The notes under the pieces: model-generated
What the model saw: the letters and a program-made list of their open reading frames with translations, nothing else
What the model was told of the DNA's origin: nothing
Databases searched by the model: none
Part shown: positions 27,824-40,615 of the stretch, one piece after another
Layout: every line of letters begins with the position of its first letter
How positions within the stretch are numbered: position 1 is the stretch's first letter
Translations under genes and position numbers: made by a program
Assembly: GCA_026399575.1 (NCBI GenBank)
Contig: JAPLQS010000059.1
Span: 1-64,000 of the forward strand
Length of the DNA: 64,000 nucleotides
Source: Nitrosospira sp.
Lineage (GTDB): Bacteria > Pseudomonadota > Gammaproteobacteria > Burkholderiales > Nitrosomonadaceae
Reading direction: 5' to 3'

Positions 27824-30800
27824 ATGACAGACGACAACGAAATTCCACCAGAACCCGATCATGATGAAGTTCTGGACAAGCTCGATGCGTTGCTGAGCAA
27901 ACACCAGGGCAAGCCCGCGGTAGTGACTGAGCCGGCAGTGGAGGACAAGGTGATAGCTGTTCCGGTTCTCACCCAGGTCTTCGACGCCATGCTGGAGCAA
28001 ACCATATCTCCAGTAACCGGTGACATCCCGACCCTCACGGAAGTAGTATTTCTCCCTACAGCATCCCAACCCGAGACCACACCACCGCTACGACAGATTG
28101 TGGATGCTGCGCTGAAGGAAACGGGGATAGAGCTGGATAACACGGCACAAGCAGCGCTGGTTCAGGCGCTGGAACGTCATTTACAAGAATCCATGGTTGC
28201 ACCCGACTCGAATCGTGCTGAAAACTATAATTCCGGCACAGACGCTGACTTCTCGCAGAGTGTATCTCAACCAGCCGTGACGCCGGCACCTGCGCCTTCC
28301 TCTATAATGACTGACTTTCCAGCACCAGCAGATTCAAACCCGATCTCCATGGACCTCGCAAAAAGTTTTGATCCTCAACCTATCGAAAACCACTGGTATT
28401 CCATCTGGGACTCCGCCGGTTATTTCAAACCCATAGCGGCTGAAGGGATTGCTGCACCAGCGCCCGCCTACTGCATCATGCTGCCGCCGCCCAACGTTAC
28501 CGGCACACTGCACATGGGGCATGCGTTCCAGCATACGCTGATGGACGCGCTCTCGCGCTACCACCGCATGCTCGGCGACAACACTTTATGGCAAGCGGGA
28601 ACCGACCACGCCGGCATCGCCACCCAGATCGTGGTGGAGCGACAACTGGATCAGCAGAACATCAACCGCCGTGACCTGGGACGCGAGGAATTCCTCAAGC
28701 GCGTGTGGCAGTGGAAAGAGGAATCCGGCTCCACCATCACCCGCCAGATGCGGCGACTGGGTGCTTCCTGCGACTGGTCACGCGAGCGTTTCACCATGGA
28801 CGAAGGCCTGTCCCGCGCCGTCACCGAAGTGTTCGTACGGCTTTATCGCGAAGGAGCGATCTACCGCGGCAAGCGGTTGGTGAACTGGGATCCGGTGCTG
28901 CAAACTGCGGTATCCGATCTGGAAGTGGCATCAACCGAAGAAGACGGCTCTCTCTGGCATATCCGCTACCCGCTGGCCGAACCGGATCTGCAAAATGGCT
29001 TGACCTGTCTTGTCGTTGCCACCACCCGCCCCGAAACCATGCTGGGGGATATGGCGGTTGCCGTGCATCCGGATGACCTGCGCTACCGCCACCTGATCGG
29101 TCGCGCTGTGCGCCTGCCGTTATCGGCCAGCACCCCTGCGGCCTGGCACAGCATTCCGATCATCGCCGACACCTATGTGGACCCGAAATTCGGCACCGGC
29201 TGCGTGAAAATCACCCCGGCACACGATTTCAACGACTACCAGATGGGCCTGCGGCACAAGCTGGTTCCACTCAATATTCTCACGCTGGATGGGAAGATAA
29301 ATGATCACGCACCGGTTGAGTATCAAGGCATGGATCGGTTTGCGGCGCGCACCAAAATCATCACCGACCTCGGCGCACTGGAGTTGCTGGCTGAGATCAA
29401 GCCACACAAACTGATGGTGCCGCGCGGTGACCGCACTCATGCAGTGATCGAACCGATGCTCACTGACCAGTGGTACGTGGCGATGGAGGGTCTGGCCAAA
29501 CGCGGACTGGAAGTGGTGGCGAGCGGCGAGGTGAAATTCGTCCCGGAAAACTGGAGTCACGTTTATAACCAGTGGCTGGAAAACATCCAGGACTGGTGCA
29601 TCTCGCGCCAATTATGGTGGGGGCACCGCATCCCGGCATGGTATGACGAGAGTGGCAGAATTTACGTTGCCCACAGCCTGGAGGAAGCACAACAGCAAGC
29701 TGGCGAGCGCAAGCTCATGCAGGATGAAGACGTACTCGATACCTGGTTTTCTTCCGCATTGTGGCCGTTCTCGACGCTGGGCTGGCCGGAAGAGACGCCG
29801 GAACTCAAGACTTTCCTGCCGACCTCGGTGCTGGTTACTGGCTTCGACATCATCTTCTTCTGGGTGGCGCGCATGGTGATGATGTCGCTGCATTTCACCG
29901 GCAAAGTGCCTTTCCGCGAAGTCTATGTGACCGGCCTGATCCGCGATTCGGAAGGCCACAAGATGAGCAAGTCTAAAGGCAACGTGCTGGACCCGCTGGA
30001 TCTCATCGATGGCATCGCGCTGCCGGATCTGATCGCCAAGCGCACCACCGGATTGATGAATCCCGCGCAAGCCGAGTCGATCGAAAAAATCACCCGCAAG
30101 CATTTCCCAGAAGGCATTCCCGCATTCGGCACTGATGCATTGCGCTTCACTTTCGCCAGCCTCGCCTCGCATGGCCGCGACATCAAATTCGATATGCAGC
30201 GCTGTGAAGGCTACCGCAATTTCTGCAACAAGCTGTGGAATGCCACACGCTATGTACTGATGAATTGCGAAGGCAAAGATACGGCTCTGGATGCGAGTTC
30301 GGCCAGTGAACTGCCGCTGGAGCTCTCCGATGCCGACCGCTGGATCATCGGCCGCTTGCAGCAGGCGGAAAGTGCGGTGGCGCAGGCATTTCACGATTAC
30401 CGCTTCGATACCGCAGCACGCGAAATCTATGAATTCGTCTGGGACGAATATTGCGACTGGTACCTGGAACTTGCCAAGGTACAACTGACCGGCAGCAGCG
30501 ACGCCGTGCAGCGCGCCACCCGCCACACCCTGGTACGGGTGCTGGAAACCACGCTGCGGCTGGCCCATCCCATCATTCCGTTCATCACCGAAGAGTTGTG
30601 GCAAAAAATTGCGCCGCTGGCGGGCAAGCAAGGTGCAAGCATCATGCTCCAGCCCTACCCCCATGCCGATGCAGCGCGCATTGACGAGAATGCCAGCCAG
30701 CGTATCGCCGCACTCAAGGAAATAATCAACGCCTGCCGTACCCTGCGCAGCGAAATGAACCTGTCGCCAGCGGCAAGAGTCCCGCTGCTGGTGGCGGGAG

Positions 30801-31147
30801 ATCAGCAGATACTGACTGACTTCTCTCCTTACTTAATGGCGCTGGCCAAATTATCCGGGGTGGAAATCATGCAGGATAAACTGCCCGATGCCGATGCGCC
30901 GGTAGCGATCGTTGGCGAATTCAGATTGATGCTGAAAATCGAGGTGGATGTGGTCGCTGAACGCGAGCGTCTGGCCAAGGAAATTGCCCGCATCGGAAAC
31001 GAAATGACCAAGGCCGAAATCAAGCTTGCCAATCCCAGCTTCGTCGAACGCGCCCCGGCCAAGGTAGTGGAGCAGGAAAAAGAACGTCTCGCCAATTTTG
31101 CCGCGACGCTGGAGAAGCTGCAGGAACAGTTGCGGAAACTGGGTTGA
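27824..31147 (+). CDS. valS: Valyl-tRNA synthetase with a long N-terminal extension
   Basis: The open frame encodes 1107 residues. Standard ValRS begins at about residue 176 ([23 protein letters not shown] 28349). It then shows the HIGH-type motif [15 protein letters not shown], a CP1 editing domain, the KMSKS loop ([15 protein letters not shown]), the anticodon-binding domain and the C-terminal coiled coil. The first 175 residues ([20 protein letters not shown] and onward) are acidic and resemble DUF2486-like proteins that many betaproteobacteria encode as a separate gene between holC and valS. No stop codon separates the two parts, so either they are fused or valS is translated from an internal start (28307 or 28349, both without a strong ribosome binding site). 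Confidence 0.92.
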   Translation: MTDDNEIPPEPDHDEVLDKLDALLSKHQGKPAVVTEPAVEDKVIAVPVLTQVFDAMLEQTISPVTGDIPTLTEVVFLPTASQPETTPPLRQIVDAALKETGIELDNTAQAALVQALERHLQESMVAPDSNRAENYNSGTDADFSQSVSQPAVTPAPAPSSIMTDFPAPADSNPISMDLAKSFDPQPIENHWYSIWDSAGYFKPIAAEGIAAPAPAYCIMLPPPNVTGTLHMGHAFQHTLMDALSRYHRMLGDNTLWQAGTDHAGIATQIVVERQLDQQNINRRDLGREEFLKRVWQWKEESGSTITRQMRRLGASCDWSRERFTMDEGLSRAVTEVFVRLYREGAIYRGKRLVNWDPVLQTAVSDLEVASTEEDGSLWHIRYPLAEPDLQNGLTCLVVATTRPETMLGDMAVAVHPDDLRYRHLIGRAVRLPLSASTPAAWHSIPIIADTYVDPKFGTGCVKITPAHDFNDYQMGLRHKLVPLNILTLDGKINDHAPVEYQGMDRFAARTKIITDLGALELLAEIKPHKLMVPRGDRTHAVIEPMLTDQWYVAMEGLAKRGLEVVASGEVKFVPENWSHVYNQWLENIQDWCISRQLWWGHRIPAWYDESGRIYVAHSLEEAQQQAGERKLMQDEDVLDTWFSSALWPFSTLGWPEETPELKTFLPTSVLVTGFDIIFFWVARMVMMSLHFTGKVPFREVYVTGLIRDSEGHKMSKSKGNVLDPLDLIDGIALPDLIAKRTTGLMNPAQAESIEKITRKHFPEGIPAFGTDALRFTFASLASHGRDIKFDMQRCEGYRNFCNKLWNATRYVLMNCEGKDTALDASSASELPLELSDADRWIIGRLQQAESAVAQAFHDYRFDTAAREIYEFVWDEYCDWYLELAKVQLTGSSDAVQRATRHTLVRVLETTLRLAHPIIPFITEELWQKIAPLAGKQGASIMLQPYPHADAARIDENASQRIAALKEIINACRTLRSEMNLSPAARVPLLVAGDQQILTDFSPYLMALAKLSGVEIMQDKLPDADAPVAIVGEFRLMLKIEVDVVAERERLAKEIARIGNEMTKAEIKLANPSFVERAPAKVVEQEKERLANFAATLEKLQEQLRKLG

Positions 31148-31368
31148 GCAGCTCTTTAAGTTGCGATGGCCTATTCCCGACATAATTGAGACCTTCGGTG
31201 CTATGCACATTTGAATAACTGCTAATCTGGAACTGAGAAATTTCAATGAAAGCGGGCAAAGTTCAGAACTAGACATACTGGACGTGCAATCGTCTGATCA
31301 TCGTTCCGCTGGCATAAATAGCCAATTTTCAACCGGCGGCAATATCCGCCCGTTCCGCACAGGGTAAA

Positions 31369-32700
31369 ATGCCCTTGATGAACCAGCCAACCCGTAACCC
31401 AAATCCGACGTTGCCACCTGACGACCCGCAACGTGAAGTGCTGCACAACGAGGTGCACGCTCGTCCGGCGGCACGCATTCGCCTGCCGGCGCTTGTAGTT
31501 TTCATTGCCGTGCTAAATGATGGCGTCAGCCGTGAAGCGGAATGCCAACACTTGAATCGCCTGCCTGGACAGGGAAAGTTAACGCCTACCGATCTGCAAG
31601 AGAACTTCCTGCGTCTGCGTTTCGCGGATCACACGCTGAAGTGGGAACGCCATAGCGAATTTACCCGTTACTCGCTAGTGCAGGCACTCCCACCACATGC
31701 ATCGCTGGATGCAACCAATCCTGAACTGCTCTCTTCATTATCACTGGATGCCGCCTGGCTACGAGCCATTCCTGGCCGAACTGTAGCAGCCATCAAGCTC
31801 GTGATGCTGGCCGAGAACTTGGCGAATCCGGAAATCTTGCTGGATCGTGCGCACCACTGGTTCGGCGACCATGCTGTGGTGGCATCAATGATGGGGCATG
31901 GCCATTCGATCGTTGTCACTGACTTCCGCTTGCGGGACAGCGGTTTTGAACGCATGTTGGTGCTGGCCCCAGCTGATACTAGCGAGACCCGCGCAGGACG
32001 GATCTCGTCACGGCTCCTGGAGTTGGAAACATATCGCCTGATGGCATTGCGTGGTCTGCCGGTTGCCAAAGCACTTGGACCGATGCTGACCGAATCCGAG
32101 GCCGTGCTGTCAACCATCACCGCACGCCTTGAAGGTAAACACGATAGCGACCAAGATCTGCTGGACACACTGGTAGCGTTAGCGGCGCGGGTGGAGCGGG
32201 TGACTGCCGAACACATGTATCGCTTTTCTGCCACGCAGGCTTACGATGCGCTGGTACTCCAACGCATCGCTGAGCTGCGCGAAAAACCTATCCCCGGCAC
32301 GCAAACAGTAGGCGAGTTCATGCAGCGCCGGTTGTCTCCGGCTATCGCCACGGTGGCGGCCACAGCGCAGCGGCTAGCATCGCTGTCGCAGCGCATCGAA
32401 CGCGCCGGCGGGCTGCTACGCACGCGCGTGGACATCGCCACAGAGGCGCAGAACCAACAGTTGCTGGCTAAGCTGACACGTGGGCAGGAACTGCAGCTAC
32501 GCCTGCAGAAAACGGTGGAAGGGCTTTCGATCGCGGCGATCTCGTACTACGTGATCAGCCTTGTGCTTTACGCGGGGAAGGCGGCTAATGCAGCAGGATT
32601 ACCGATCAACCCGGAAATTGCTGCGGGTGCGATGATCCCGGTGGTATTGTGGGGCGTGGCGTGGTTGACGCGGCGGATTCAGAGACGCTTTCAAGCCTGA
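31369..32700 (+). CDS. DUF3422 family membrane-anchored protein
   Basis: The 443-residue protein matches DUF3422 over its length: HNEVHARPAARIRLPA near the start, FRLRFADHTLKWERHSEFTRYS-like text, an alpha-helical middle, and two C-terminal transmembrane helices (about 380-435, ISYYVISLVLYAGKAA and AGAMIPVVLWGVAWL). The bulk should lie in the cytosol. The family is widespread in proteobacteria and has no established function. The gene stands alone. ATG 31378 (fourth residue) is an alternative start. Confidence 0.88.
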   Translation: MPLMNQPTRNPNPTLPPDDPQREVLHNEVHARPAARIRLPALVVFIAVLNDGVSREAECQHLNRLPGQGKLTPTDLQENFLRLRFADHTLKWERHSEFTRYSLVQALPPHASLDATNPELLSSLSLDAAWLRAIPGRTVAAIKLVMLAENLANPEILLDRAHHWFGDHAVVASMMGHGHSIVVTDFRLRDSGFERMLVLAPADTSETRAGRISSRLLELETYRLMALRGLPVAKALGPMLTESEAVLSTITARLEGKHDSDQDLLDTLVALAARVERVTAEHMYRFSATQAYDALVLQRIAELREKPIPGTQTVGEFMQRRLSPAIATVAATAQRLASLSQRIERAGGLLRTRVDIATEAQNQQLLAKLTRGQELQLRLQKTVEGLSIAAISYYVISLVLYAGKAANAAGLPINPEIAAGAMIPVVLWGVAWLTRRIQRRFQA

Positions 32701-32959
32701 GCATGGAGTGTCTCCCAGTCGACTGTCGTGTATGTGTGAAGGCGGTTTCTGAGCTGAAGTCTGACCGTCTCTTCTTGGCACATTGGTTTTACACCGTTTC
32801 CACGGACTCTTAATTAAGAGTGGGTTGATGAATCTTATCACTGTTTAGTGGCTGCTTTGGAGCAGATGCTCAACCGTCTCTTCCTGGCACCAAGCTGACA
32901 TTGGTAAAAACCGGAAATGGCCGCTTCAAGCAGTCGCAGCATCTGTCTGTCCGTTGAAA

Positions 32960-33592
32960 TCATTTGTAAGGCACCACTACTTCGGCTTTCAACTGGTAAC
33001 CGGCCTGCCCCATTTCAGTATCGACCTTGCCGGCATGCATGACGCCGCTGACCCACATGGTATCCATCGTGCGCATGCCGGTGATGGGTTTTGATACCGT
33101 CACATGAATGATCTGGTTGGACGGCGGTGGCGGCGTATGAATGCAGGCCCCGAAATAAGGCACGAATAAAAATTCTCTGACCTTGTCACCCACTTTATCC
33201 AGAGGAATCACGAATCCCGGCAGACGAATGCGCGCGCCATTCAGGGCAGGCTCGATCGGCGCATTGCTCCATGCTTCGCGTATTTTCTCCAGTGCCTCGA
33301 TCGCGCGCGGATCACCGTCCCTGAGATTGTCGAGCTTCAACCCTTTCAACGGCGCCATCGGGTCCCAGTTCTTGGGCATCAGGTCATCCCAGGTTATTTC
33401 CTTGTAAGTAGTTGCCGAAGTTGTCGAGGGGGTTGCTGCAGGCGCTGTTTTGCCAGCGTTCTTCGCAGGAGCAGTCGGCAGCCGCTCACCCACACTGTAG
33501 TCGCGCGCAATTGCTGCCGGTGCAGTAAAAATCAACAAACCGGCCAGCAGCAGAGTCTGCTTGAGGCGTGAATGGATGGTCATGTTTTTCAT
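32960..33592 (-). CDS. DUF3299 exported protein, putative zinc-system component
   Basis: The 210-residue product has a signal peptide (LKQTLLLAGLLIFTAPAAIA) and a DUF3299 domain (about 65-208). This contains ITWDDLMP, IRLPGFVIPLD and VPYFGACIHTPPPPSNQIIH, whose Cys and His residues could bind a metal. It is the last gene of a four-gene operon with an ABC permease, an ATPase and a DUF2796 protein; its start overlaps the permease stop by four bases. Similar clusters, such as Vibrio zrgABCDE, are linked to zinc uptake, so a periplasmic zinc-handling role is inferred. Confidence 0.87.
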   Translation of the reverse strand: MKNMTIHSRLKQTLLLAGLLIFTAPAAIARDYSVGERLPTAPAKNAGKTAPAATPSTTSATTYKEITWDDLMPKNWDPMAPLKGLKLDNLRDGDPRAIEALEKIREAWSNAPIEPALNGARIRLPGFVIPLDKVGDKVREFLFVPYFGACIHTPPPPSNQIIHVTVSKPITGMRTMDTMWVSGVMHAGKVDTEMGQAGYQLKAEVVVPYK

Positions 33593-34851
33593 AATCTCGG
33601 TGTCAAGCCATCGGCCAGGGACATGCGATAAGCGCGGTAACCCGGTATCAGGCTGACCAGGAATCCCGTCGCCATCACCAGCAGCAGCAGTTGCCAGGCT
33701 TCAGCCGATAACGTCCATGCTGCCAGAGAGATCCCCAAGTGTGTTTCCAGCATCGGCGTAACAAATACGCCGAGTGTGATCAGACCCAGCAAGCCGAGCA
33801 GCGAACCTGCCACCACCACCATCAGTCCTTCAATCGCCAGCAGCATGAACACCACGCGCGGGCCGGCGCCTACCGAGCGCAGAACCGCGAGTTCACGCCG
33901 ACGCTCGCCGAGTCCGGCCAGCACCACAGCCACCAGACCGCTGAGGCCAACCGCGACCACCAGCGCGGAAATCGCCAGCAGCGATTTCTCGACGATGCTG
34001 ACGATGGACCACAGCTCATCCAGTGCCACTCCCGGCAGAACTGCCAGCAACGGCTCGGCCTTGTACTGATTGATATGGCGTTGCATCTGGAACACCCCTG
34101 CCCGGCTTTTCAGTCCGATGAAGGCCGCGGTGATTTCCTTGGGAGCCAGATCGAATTTGCGCACATATTCGGCCGGGATCGATAACCCTGGCATCGGCGC
34201 CCCGCCCTGCCAGTCAAGATGAATCGCCTCAATCGCCTCCAGGCTGATGTGGACGCTGCGATCCACCGCCAGGCCGGTGCGCTTGAGAATACCGCTCACC
34301 TTGAACGGCTTGTCGGCGTGCTCGGCCAGGCCGATGCCGCCCGCGCCATGATTGAGAACAATGCTGTCACCCAGTTGGTAGCCAAGCTGCTCGGCGACAT
34401 CCGCGCCCACCACTGCATCGAAAATGTCGGCAAACGGTTTGCCGGAAGAAAACGCCAGCAAGCGGCGATCGGCATACTGGAAATGCTTGAAATAATCAGT
34501 TGTGGTGCCAACCACGGCAAAACCGCGATGCGAGTCTCCCAGTGAAATCGGCACTGCCCATGCCACGGCCGGATGCTCTGCCATCATCTGAAAACTTGAC
34601 CAGCGGATGTTATGGGTTGCATCCCCCAGGCGGAATACGGCATAAAGCATGAGCTGGATCGGGCTGGTGCGCGCACCCACCACCAGATCGGTTCCCGAGA
34701 CGGATTGCGAAAAACTCTCGCGTGCCTGGGTGCGCAACTGCTCGACCCCCAGCAGCAGCATGACGGAAAGTGCAATGCTGATCGCCATCAATCCCAGTGT
34801 GGCGCGCCGGTTCCAGGCACTGGCGAAGGCGAGGAACAGCAGCGGCCTCAT
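33589..34851 (-). CDS. ABC transporter permease (FtsX/MacB type)
   Basis: The 420-residue protein has one transmembrane helix near the N-terminus (about 8-35), a large periplasmic MacB-like domain (about 40-255), and three helices in a C-terminal FtsX domain (about 270-415, with GERRRELAVLRSVGAGPR). It pairs with the ATPase encoded immediately upstream. ATG 34851 is preceded by GGAGG and overlaps the ATPase stop by four bases. In this gene set it is probably part of a zinc-related system, though FtsX-type permeases often act by mechanotransmission rather than classical import. Confidence 0.9.
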   Translation of the reverse strand: MRPLLFLAFASAWNRRATLGLMAISIALSVMLLLGVEQLRTQARESFSQSVSGTDLVVGARTSPIQLMLYAVFRLGDATHNIRWSSFQMMAEHPAVAWAVPISLGDSHRGFAVVGTTTDYFKHFQYADRRLLAFSSGKPFADIFDAVVGADVAEQLGYQLGDSIVLNHGAGGIGLAEHADKPFKVSGILKRTGLAVDRSVHISLEAIEAIHLDWQGGAPMPGLSIPAEYVRKFDLAPKEITAAFIGLKSRAGVFQMQRHINQYKAEPLLAVLPGVALDELWSIVSIVEKSLLAISALVVAVGLSGLVAVVLAGLGERRRELAVLRSVGAGPRVVFMLLAIEGLMVVVAGSLLGLLGLITLGVFVTPMLETHLGISLAAWTLSAEAWQLLLLVMATGFLVSLIPGYRAYRMSLADGLTPRL

Positions 34852-35555
34852 GCCGCCTCCGCAGTGACTGCGCACAATTCGCTCAAGTTGACGCTGCGGT
34901 TGAAGTGCTGCGCCAGACGCTGGTCATGGCTGACAAAGATCAGAGTCACATCCTCATCATTGCAGCGTCCCAGCAGCACATCGAGAAATTCTGCCTGCCG
35001 GTCTGCATCCAGTGCCGAAGTGGGTTCATCAGCAATGATCAGCTCGGGATGCCCCATCAAGGCACGAGCCGCCGCTACGCGTTGCTGCTGCCCGACCGAC
35101 AATGCCGTTACCGGTTGCCGCGCCAAAGTCAGATCCAGCCCCAGTTGACTGAGCAGCCGGTCGGCGGATTGTTCGAGTGTATCGGCCGCTTCCAGTGCAC
35201 GCTCCCGCCTGCGCTGCGAGAAGCGGCAGGGCAACAGCACGTTCTCGCGCACCGACAGATAAGGCACCAGGTTGAACTGCTGGAACAGCAAGCCCACATG
35301 ATCAACGCGGAAGCGGTCACGCGTGCTCGACGTCAGTGCCGTCAAGTCGGTATCGAGCACCTGCAATTGCCCATGCTGCGGCGCCAGTACGCCACCCAGC
35401 AGGCTCAACAGCGTGCTCTTGCCGCTACCGCTCGCACCCTGCAAAAAAACGCGTTCGCCACGTTCCACCTGAAACTTCGGAATCGAAAGCCGAAAGCCTT
35501 GTCTGCCGGGCCATTGGAAAATCAGGTTCTGAATGTCGATCACAAGCTGGCGCAT
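34848..35555 (-). CDS. ABC transporter ATP-binding protein (LolD/MacB type)
   Basis: The 235-residue ATPase has Walker A GASGSGKST (about 41-49), a Q-loop (LLFQQFNLVPYL), the signature LSVGQQQRVAAARAL, Walker B LIIADEPTSALD and the H-loop FVSHD. The sequence belongs to the LolD/MacB/FtsE branch that works with FtsX-type permeases. It lies between the DUF2796 gene and the permease gene in one operon. Confidence 0.92.
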   Translation of the reverse strand: MRQLVIDIQNLIFQWPGRQGFRLSIPKFQVERGERVFLQGASGSGKSTLLSLLGGVLAPQHGQLQVLDTDLTALTSSTRDRFRVDHVGLLFQQFNLVPYLSVRENVLLPCRFSQRRRERALEAADTLEQSADRLLSQLGLDLTLARQPVTALSVGQQQRVAAARALMGHPELIIADEPTSALDADRQAEFLDVLLGRCNDEDVTLIFVSHDQRLAQHFNRSVNLSELCAVTAEAA

Positions 35556-35564
35556 GCCAGAATC

Positions 35565-36983
<1,419 letters not shown>

Positions 36984-37106
36984 TTGCAATCAGAGGTACA
37001 GGTAGATTTTTCGTAACCGGATTTCGATTCGGAAATGGATCAATACAATGCCGGCATTTATGTCGGCAAGACTGCCAAAGATTTGGATAAATCAGGAGAA
37101 AACATT

Positions 37107-38366
37107 ATGGTTGCAAAAAATGCTTTTTATGCCCAATCCGGCGGGGTCACCGCAGTCATTAATGCATCTGCCGCCGGTTTGATTGAAGCTGCGCGCAAGC
37201 AGAAAGGCAAAATCGGTAAAATTTATGCTGGCCGTAACGGCATTATCGGCGCCCTGACCGAAGACCTGATCGATACCGGCAAGGACTCCATTGCGGCGAT
37301 CAGAGCGCTGCGTCATACACCCTCCGGCGCATTCGGCTCCTGCCGCTACAAATTGAAAAGCCTCGAGCAGAACCGGCGCGAATATGAACGCCTGATCGAG
37401 GTATTCAAGGCACATAACATCGGTTATTTCTTTTATAACGGCGGCGGCGATTCCGCCGATACCTGCCTGAAGGTATCGCAACTCGCCGACACGCTGGGTT
37501 ATCCGATCCAGGCCATTCATGTTCCCAAGACTGTGGATAATGATCTGCCGATTACCGATTGCTGCCCCGGTTTTGGTTCGGTGGCGAAATACATCGCCGT
37601 ATCCACACGCGAAGCGAGCTTTGACGTAGCCAGCATGTCGAAAACCTCGACCAAGGTATTCGTGCTGGAAGTGATGGGGCGCCATGCCGGATGGATTGCA
37701 GCAGCAGGCGGACTGGCATCGAGCAAGGACTGTGAAATTCCCATTGTCATCCTGTTTCCGGAAATCGCCTTCGATAAGGCAAAATTTCTCGCCAAGGTGG
37801 ACGGCTACGTCAAGAAATTCGGCTACTGCTCAGTGGTGGTGTCGGAAGGCGTGAAAGGCGCAGATGGCAACTTTCTCTCCGACCAGGGACTGCGCGACGC
37901 TTTTGGCCATGCCCAATTAGGTGGCGTTGCACCGGTGGTGGCAAACATCATCAAGGATGGCTTGGGACTCAAATATCACTGGGGTGTAGCCGACTATCTG
38001 CAGCGCGCAGCACGCCACATTGCGTCCAAAACCGACGTTGAACAGGCTTATGCAATGGGCAAGGCTGCCGTGGAGTTCGCCGTCAAAGGACATAACTCGG
38101 TGATGCCCACGATAGAGCGCCTGTCCAACAAACCTTACAAGTGGAAAGTCGGCATGGCGCAACTGTCCAAAGTCGCCAATGTGGAAAAAATGATGCCTGG
38201 CAACTTTATCACCAAGGATGGTTTTGGCATTACTGACAAATGCCGTGAATATCTGACTCCGCTCATCAAGGGTGAAGACTATCCGCCTTACAAGGATGGT
38301 CTGCCTAATTACGTGCGGCTGAAGAACGTGGCAGTCAAGAAAAAATTGGGTGATTTCAAGATTTGA
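37107..38366 (+). CDS. pfp: Pyrophosphate-dependent 6-phosphofructokinase
   Basis: The 419-residue enzyme phosphorylates fructose 6-phosphate with pyrophosphate, reversibly. It belongs to the PfkA superfamily: FYAQSGGVTAVINASA at the start, YNGGGDSADT in place of the ATP-type GGDG, and PKTVDNDLPITD with the lysine typical of PPi users, then MGRHAGWIAAAGG. A good AGGAG precedes ATG 37107. The neighbouring downstream gene is the proton-pumping pyrophosphatase, so both enzymes draw on the PPi pool. Confidence 0.93.
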   Translation: MVAKNAFYAQSGGVTAVINASAAGLIEAARKQKGKIGKIYAGRNGIIGALTEDLIDTGKDSIAAIRALRHTPSGAFGSCRYKLKSLEQNRREYERLIEVFKAHNIGYFFYNGGGDSADTCLKVSQLADTLGYPIQAIHVPKTVDNDLPITDCCPGFGSVAKYIAVSTREASFDVASMSKTSTKVFVLEVMGRHAGWIAAAGGLASSKDCEIPIVILFPEIAFDKAKFLAKVDGYVKKFGYCSVVVSEGVKGADGNFLSDQGLRDAFGHAQLGGVAPVVANIIKDGLGLKYHWGVADYLQRAARHIASKTDVEQAYAMGKAAVEFAVKGHNSVMPTIERLSNKPYKWKVGMAQLSKVANVEKMMPGNFITKDGFGITDKCREYLTPLIKGEDYPPYKDGLPNYVRLKNVAVKKKLGDFKI

Positions 38367-38471
38367 GTCTTATCAGGTTTGTTTTGATTTACGCACAAGC
38401 TGTTATGCGGAGTTATTGGGCCGAAATTTCGCATGCATTCTCAGACGGTCTGACTTTAACTGGAGATTTTA

Positions 38472-40514
38472 ATGGGTACTGGTCTAATCATCGCAATCAG
38501 TTGCGCGATGGCCGCGCTTCTGTATGGAGCGCTTTCGATTAAATGGATTCTGAGTTTGTCAGATGGCAACGAACGCATGCGCGAGATCGCCACTGCGATT
38601 CAAGAAGGCGCTTCCGCTTACCTGAATAGGCAATACACCACCATCAGCATCGTCGGCGTGATTCTGCTGGTGGCTATTTTTGTCGCCTTGGGCTGGCAAA
38701 CTGCTGTTGGTTTTGCTCTCGGTGCAGTTCTGTCAGGTCTTGCCGGTTATATCGGCATGAACGTGTCGGTACGTGCCAATGTGCGTACCGCAGAAGCTGC
38801 CAGAGACGGCCTTAACGCCGCACTCAATGTTGCCTTCAAAGGTGGGGCGATCACCGGCATGCTGGTAGTTGGCCTGGGTCTTCTGGGCGTGGCGGGCTAC
38901 TACGCTTTTCTTACCGTCGGTCTCGGCGCTAGCGCATCGGATGCAACCCATGCGCTGGTAGGTCTGGCCTTCGGCAGTTCGCTGATTTCCATTTTTGCTC
39001 GTCTGGGCGGCGGCATCTTTACCAAAGGCGCCGACGTCGGTGCTGACCTGGTCGGTAAAGTCGAGGCCGGAATTCCTGAGGATGATCCGCGCAACCCGGC
39101 GGTTATCGCTGACAATGTGGGCGATAACGTGGGTGACTGTGCCGGTATGGCAGCCGACCTGTTTGAAACCTACGCTGTGACCATCATCGCCACCATGCTG
39201 CTGGGCGGATTATTGATTACAGACCCGGTTGTGAGTGCAAGCGCAGTGATCTACCCACTGGTACTGGGTGGATTTTCCATCATCGCCTCTATCATCGGTT
39301 GCGCCTTTGTCAAAGCGCGTGAGGATGGCAAGGTCATGAATGCGCTTTACCGCGGCCTGGCAGTCGCCGGCATATTGGCAGCAATCGTCTACTATCCGAT
39401 TACCACCACAATGTTGGGCGACGGTATCGTAATTGACGGCAAGAATATCTCGGCGATGAATTTGTACCTTGCCGGACTGGTCGGCCTGGCGCTAACCGCC
39501 GCGATGGTATGGATCACCGAGTACTACACCTCCACCGAATATGGGCCAGTGCAGCATATTGCGGAAGCATCCAGTACCGGTCACGGCACCAACGTGATTG
39601 CCGGTCTCGGTGTTTCCATGAAATCGACCGCTGCCCCGGTGCTGGTCGTATGTCTTTCGATCTGGTGTTCTCATGAACTGGCAGGGCTGTATGGCATTGC
39701 CATTGCCGCGACTTCGATGCTGTCCATGGCCGGCATTATCGTGGCGCTGGACGCTTATGGCCCGATCACCGATAACGCCGGTGGTATTGCACAAATGGCT
39801 GGTTTGCCAAAAGAGATCCGCGACATCACCGATCCTCTGGATGCCGTGGGCAACACCACCAAAGCGGTAACCAAAGGTTATGCCATCGGTTCAGCTGGCT
39901 TGGCTGCATTGGTGCTGTTCGCCGATTACACGCATGCCCTTTCCAGCGGCGGCAAGCTAGTGGTCTTTGATTTGTCCGATCACATGGTGATTATCGGCCT
40001 GTTTATCGGCGGCATGGTGCCCTACCTGTTCGGAGCGATGGCGATGGAAGCGGTCGGTCGTGCGGCCAGTTCAGTGGTGGTGGAAGTACGCCGCCAGTTC
40101 AAGGAAATCCCGGGCATCATGGCAGGCACGGCCAAACCGGATTATTCCAAAGCGGTGGACATGGTGACCAAAGCAGCCATCAAGGAAATGGTTGTTCCTT
40201 CGTTGCTGCCGGTGGCGGTACCGGTACTCGTGGGTCTGCTGCTTGGCCCGGTGGCTTTGGGTGGGGTGCTGATCGGTGCCATCATTACCGGTATTTTCGT
40301 CGCCATTTCCATGACTGCCGGTGGCGGCGCTTGGGATAATGCCAAGAAATACATTGAAGACGGCCATTTCGGCGGCAAGGGTTCGGAAGCGCACAAAGCC
40401 GCCGTAACCGGTGACACCGTGGGCGATCCCTACAAGGACACCGCCGGACCTGCGGTCAATCCGCTGATCAAGATCATGAACATTACTGCGTTGTTGATCG
40501 TGCCACTGCTGTAA
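38472..40514 (+). CDS. hppA: Proton-translocating pyrophosphatase
   Basis: This 680-residue integral membrane protein has 15-16 predicted helices. It couples PPi hydrolysis to proton transport, or the reverse. Key motifs are [38 protein letters not shown] and the C-terminal [13 protein letters not shown]. The segment [19 protein letters not shown] has lysine where potassium-dependent enzymes carry alanine, indicating the K+-independent class. A terminator-like hairpin follows. Placed after pfp, as in methanotrophs and other bacteria that use PPi in glycolysis. Confidence 0.96.
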   Translation: MGTGLIIAISCAMAALLYGALSIKWILSLSDGNERMREIATAIQEGASAYLNRQYTTISIVGVILLVAIFVALGWQTAVGFALGAVLSGLAGYIGMNVSVRANVRTAEAARDGLNAALNVAFKGGAITGMLVVGLGLLGVAGYYAFLTVGLGASASDATHALVGLAFGSSLISIFARLGGGIFTKGADVGADLVGKVEAGIPEDDPRNPAVIADNVGDNVGDCAGMAADLFETYAVTIIATMLLGGLLITDPVVSASAVIYPLVLGGFSIIASIIGCAFVKAREDGKVMNALYRGLAVAGILAAIVYYPITTTMLGDGIVIDGKNISAMNLYLAGLVGLALTAAMVWITEYYTSTEYGPVQHIAEASSTGHGTNVIAGLGVSMKSTAAPVLVVCLSIWCSHELAGLYGIAIAATSMLSMAGIIVALDAYGPITDNAGGIAQMAGLPKEIRDITDPLDAVGNTTKAVTKGYAIGSAGLAALVLFADYTHALSSGGKLVVFDLSDHMVIIGLFIGGMVPYLFGAMAMEAVGRAASSVVVEVRRQFKEIPGIMAGTAKPDYSKAVDMVTKAAIKEMVVPSLLPVAVPVLVGLLLGPVALGGVLIGAIITGIFVAISMTAGGGAWDNAKKYIEDGHFGGKGSEAHKAAVTGDTVGDPYKDTAGPAVNPLIKIMNITALLIVPLL

Positions 40515-40528
40515 TCTGTGTCATTCCG

Positions 40529-40563
40529 CGAAGCACGCCGAGAAACTCTGGCGTGCTTCGTTA
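40529..40563 (+). terminator. Terminator-like hairpin after hppA
   Basis: CGAAGCACGCC and GGCGTGCTTCG pair over 11 bases around a 10-base loop, followed by TT only. The stem is strong, the T-run poor. Confidence 0.55.
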
Positions 40564-40615
40564 CTGGCGGAAATTGAATTTGCTCAATTACTAACTTGTC
40601 TCCCGGATATTTCAG

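Noticed and set aside
28301-28312. TATAAT overlapping a possible internal valS start
   Set aside because: No -35 hexamer at a proper distance, so a promoter here is not supported.
29612-30664. 350-aa minus-strand frame opposite valS
   Set aside because: Antisense to the ValRS catalytic region; no independent evidence.
32763-32893. Direct repeat CCGTCTCTTCYTGGCAC twice, about 110 bp apart
   Set aside because: Short and isolated; no gene or structure is linked to it, so it was not scored as a feature.
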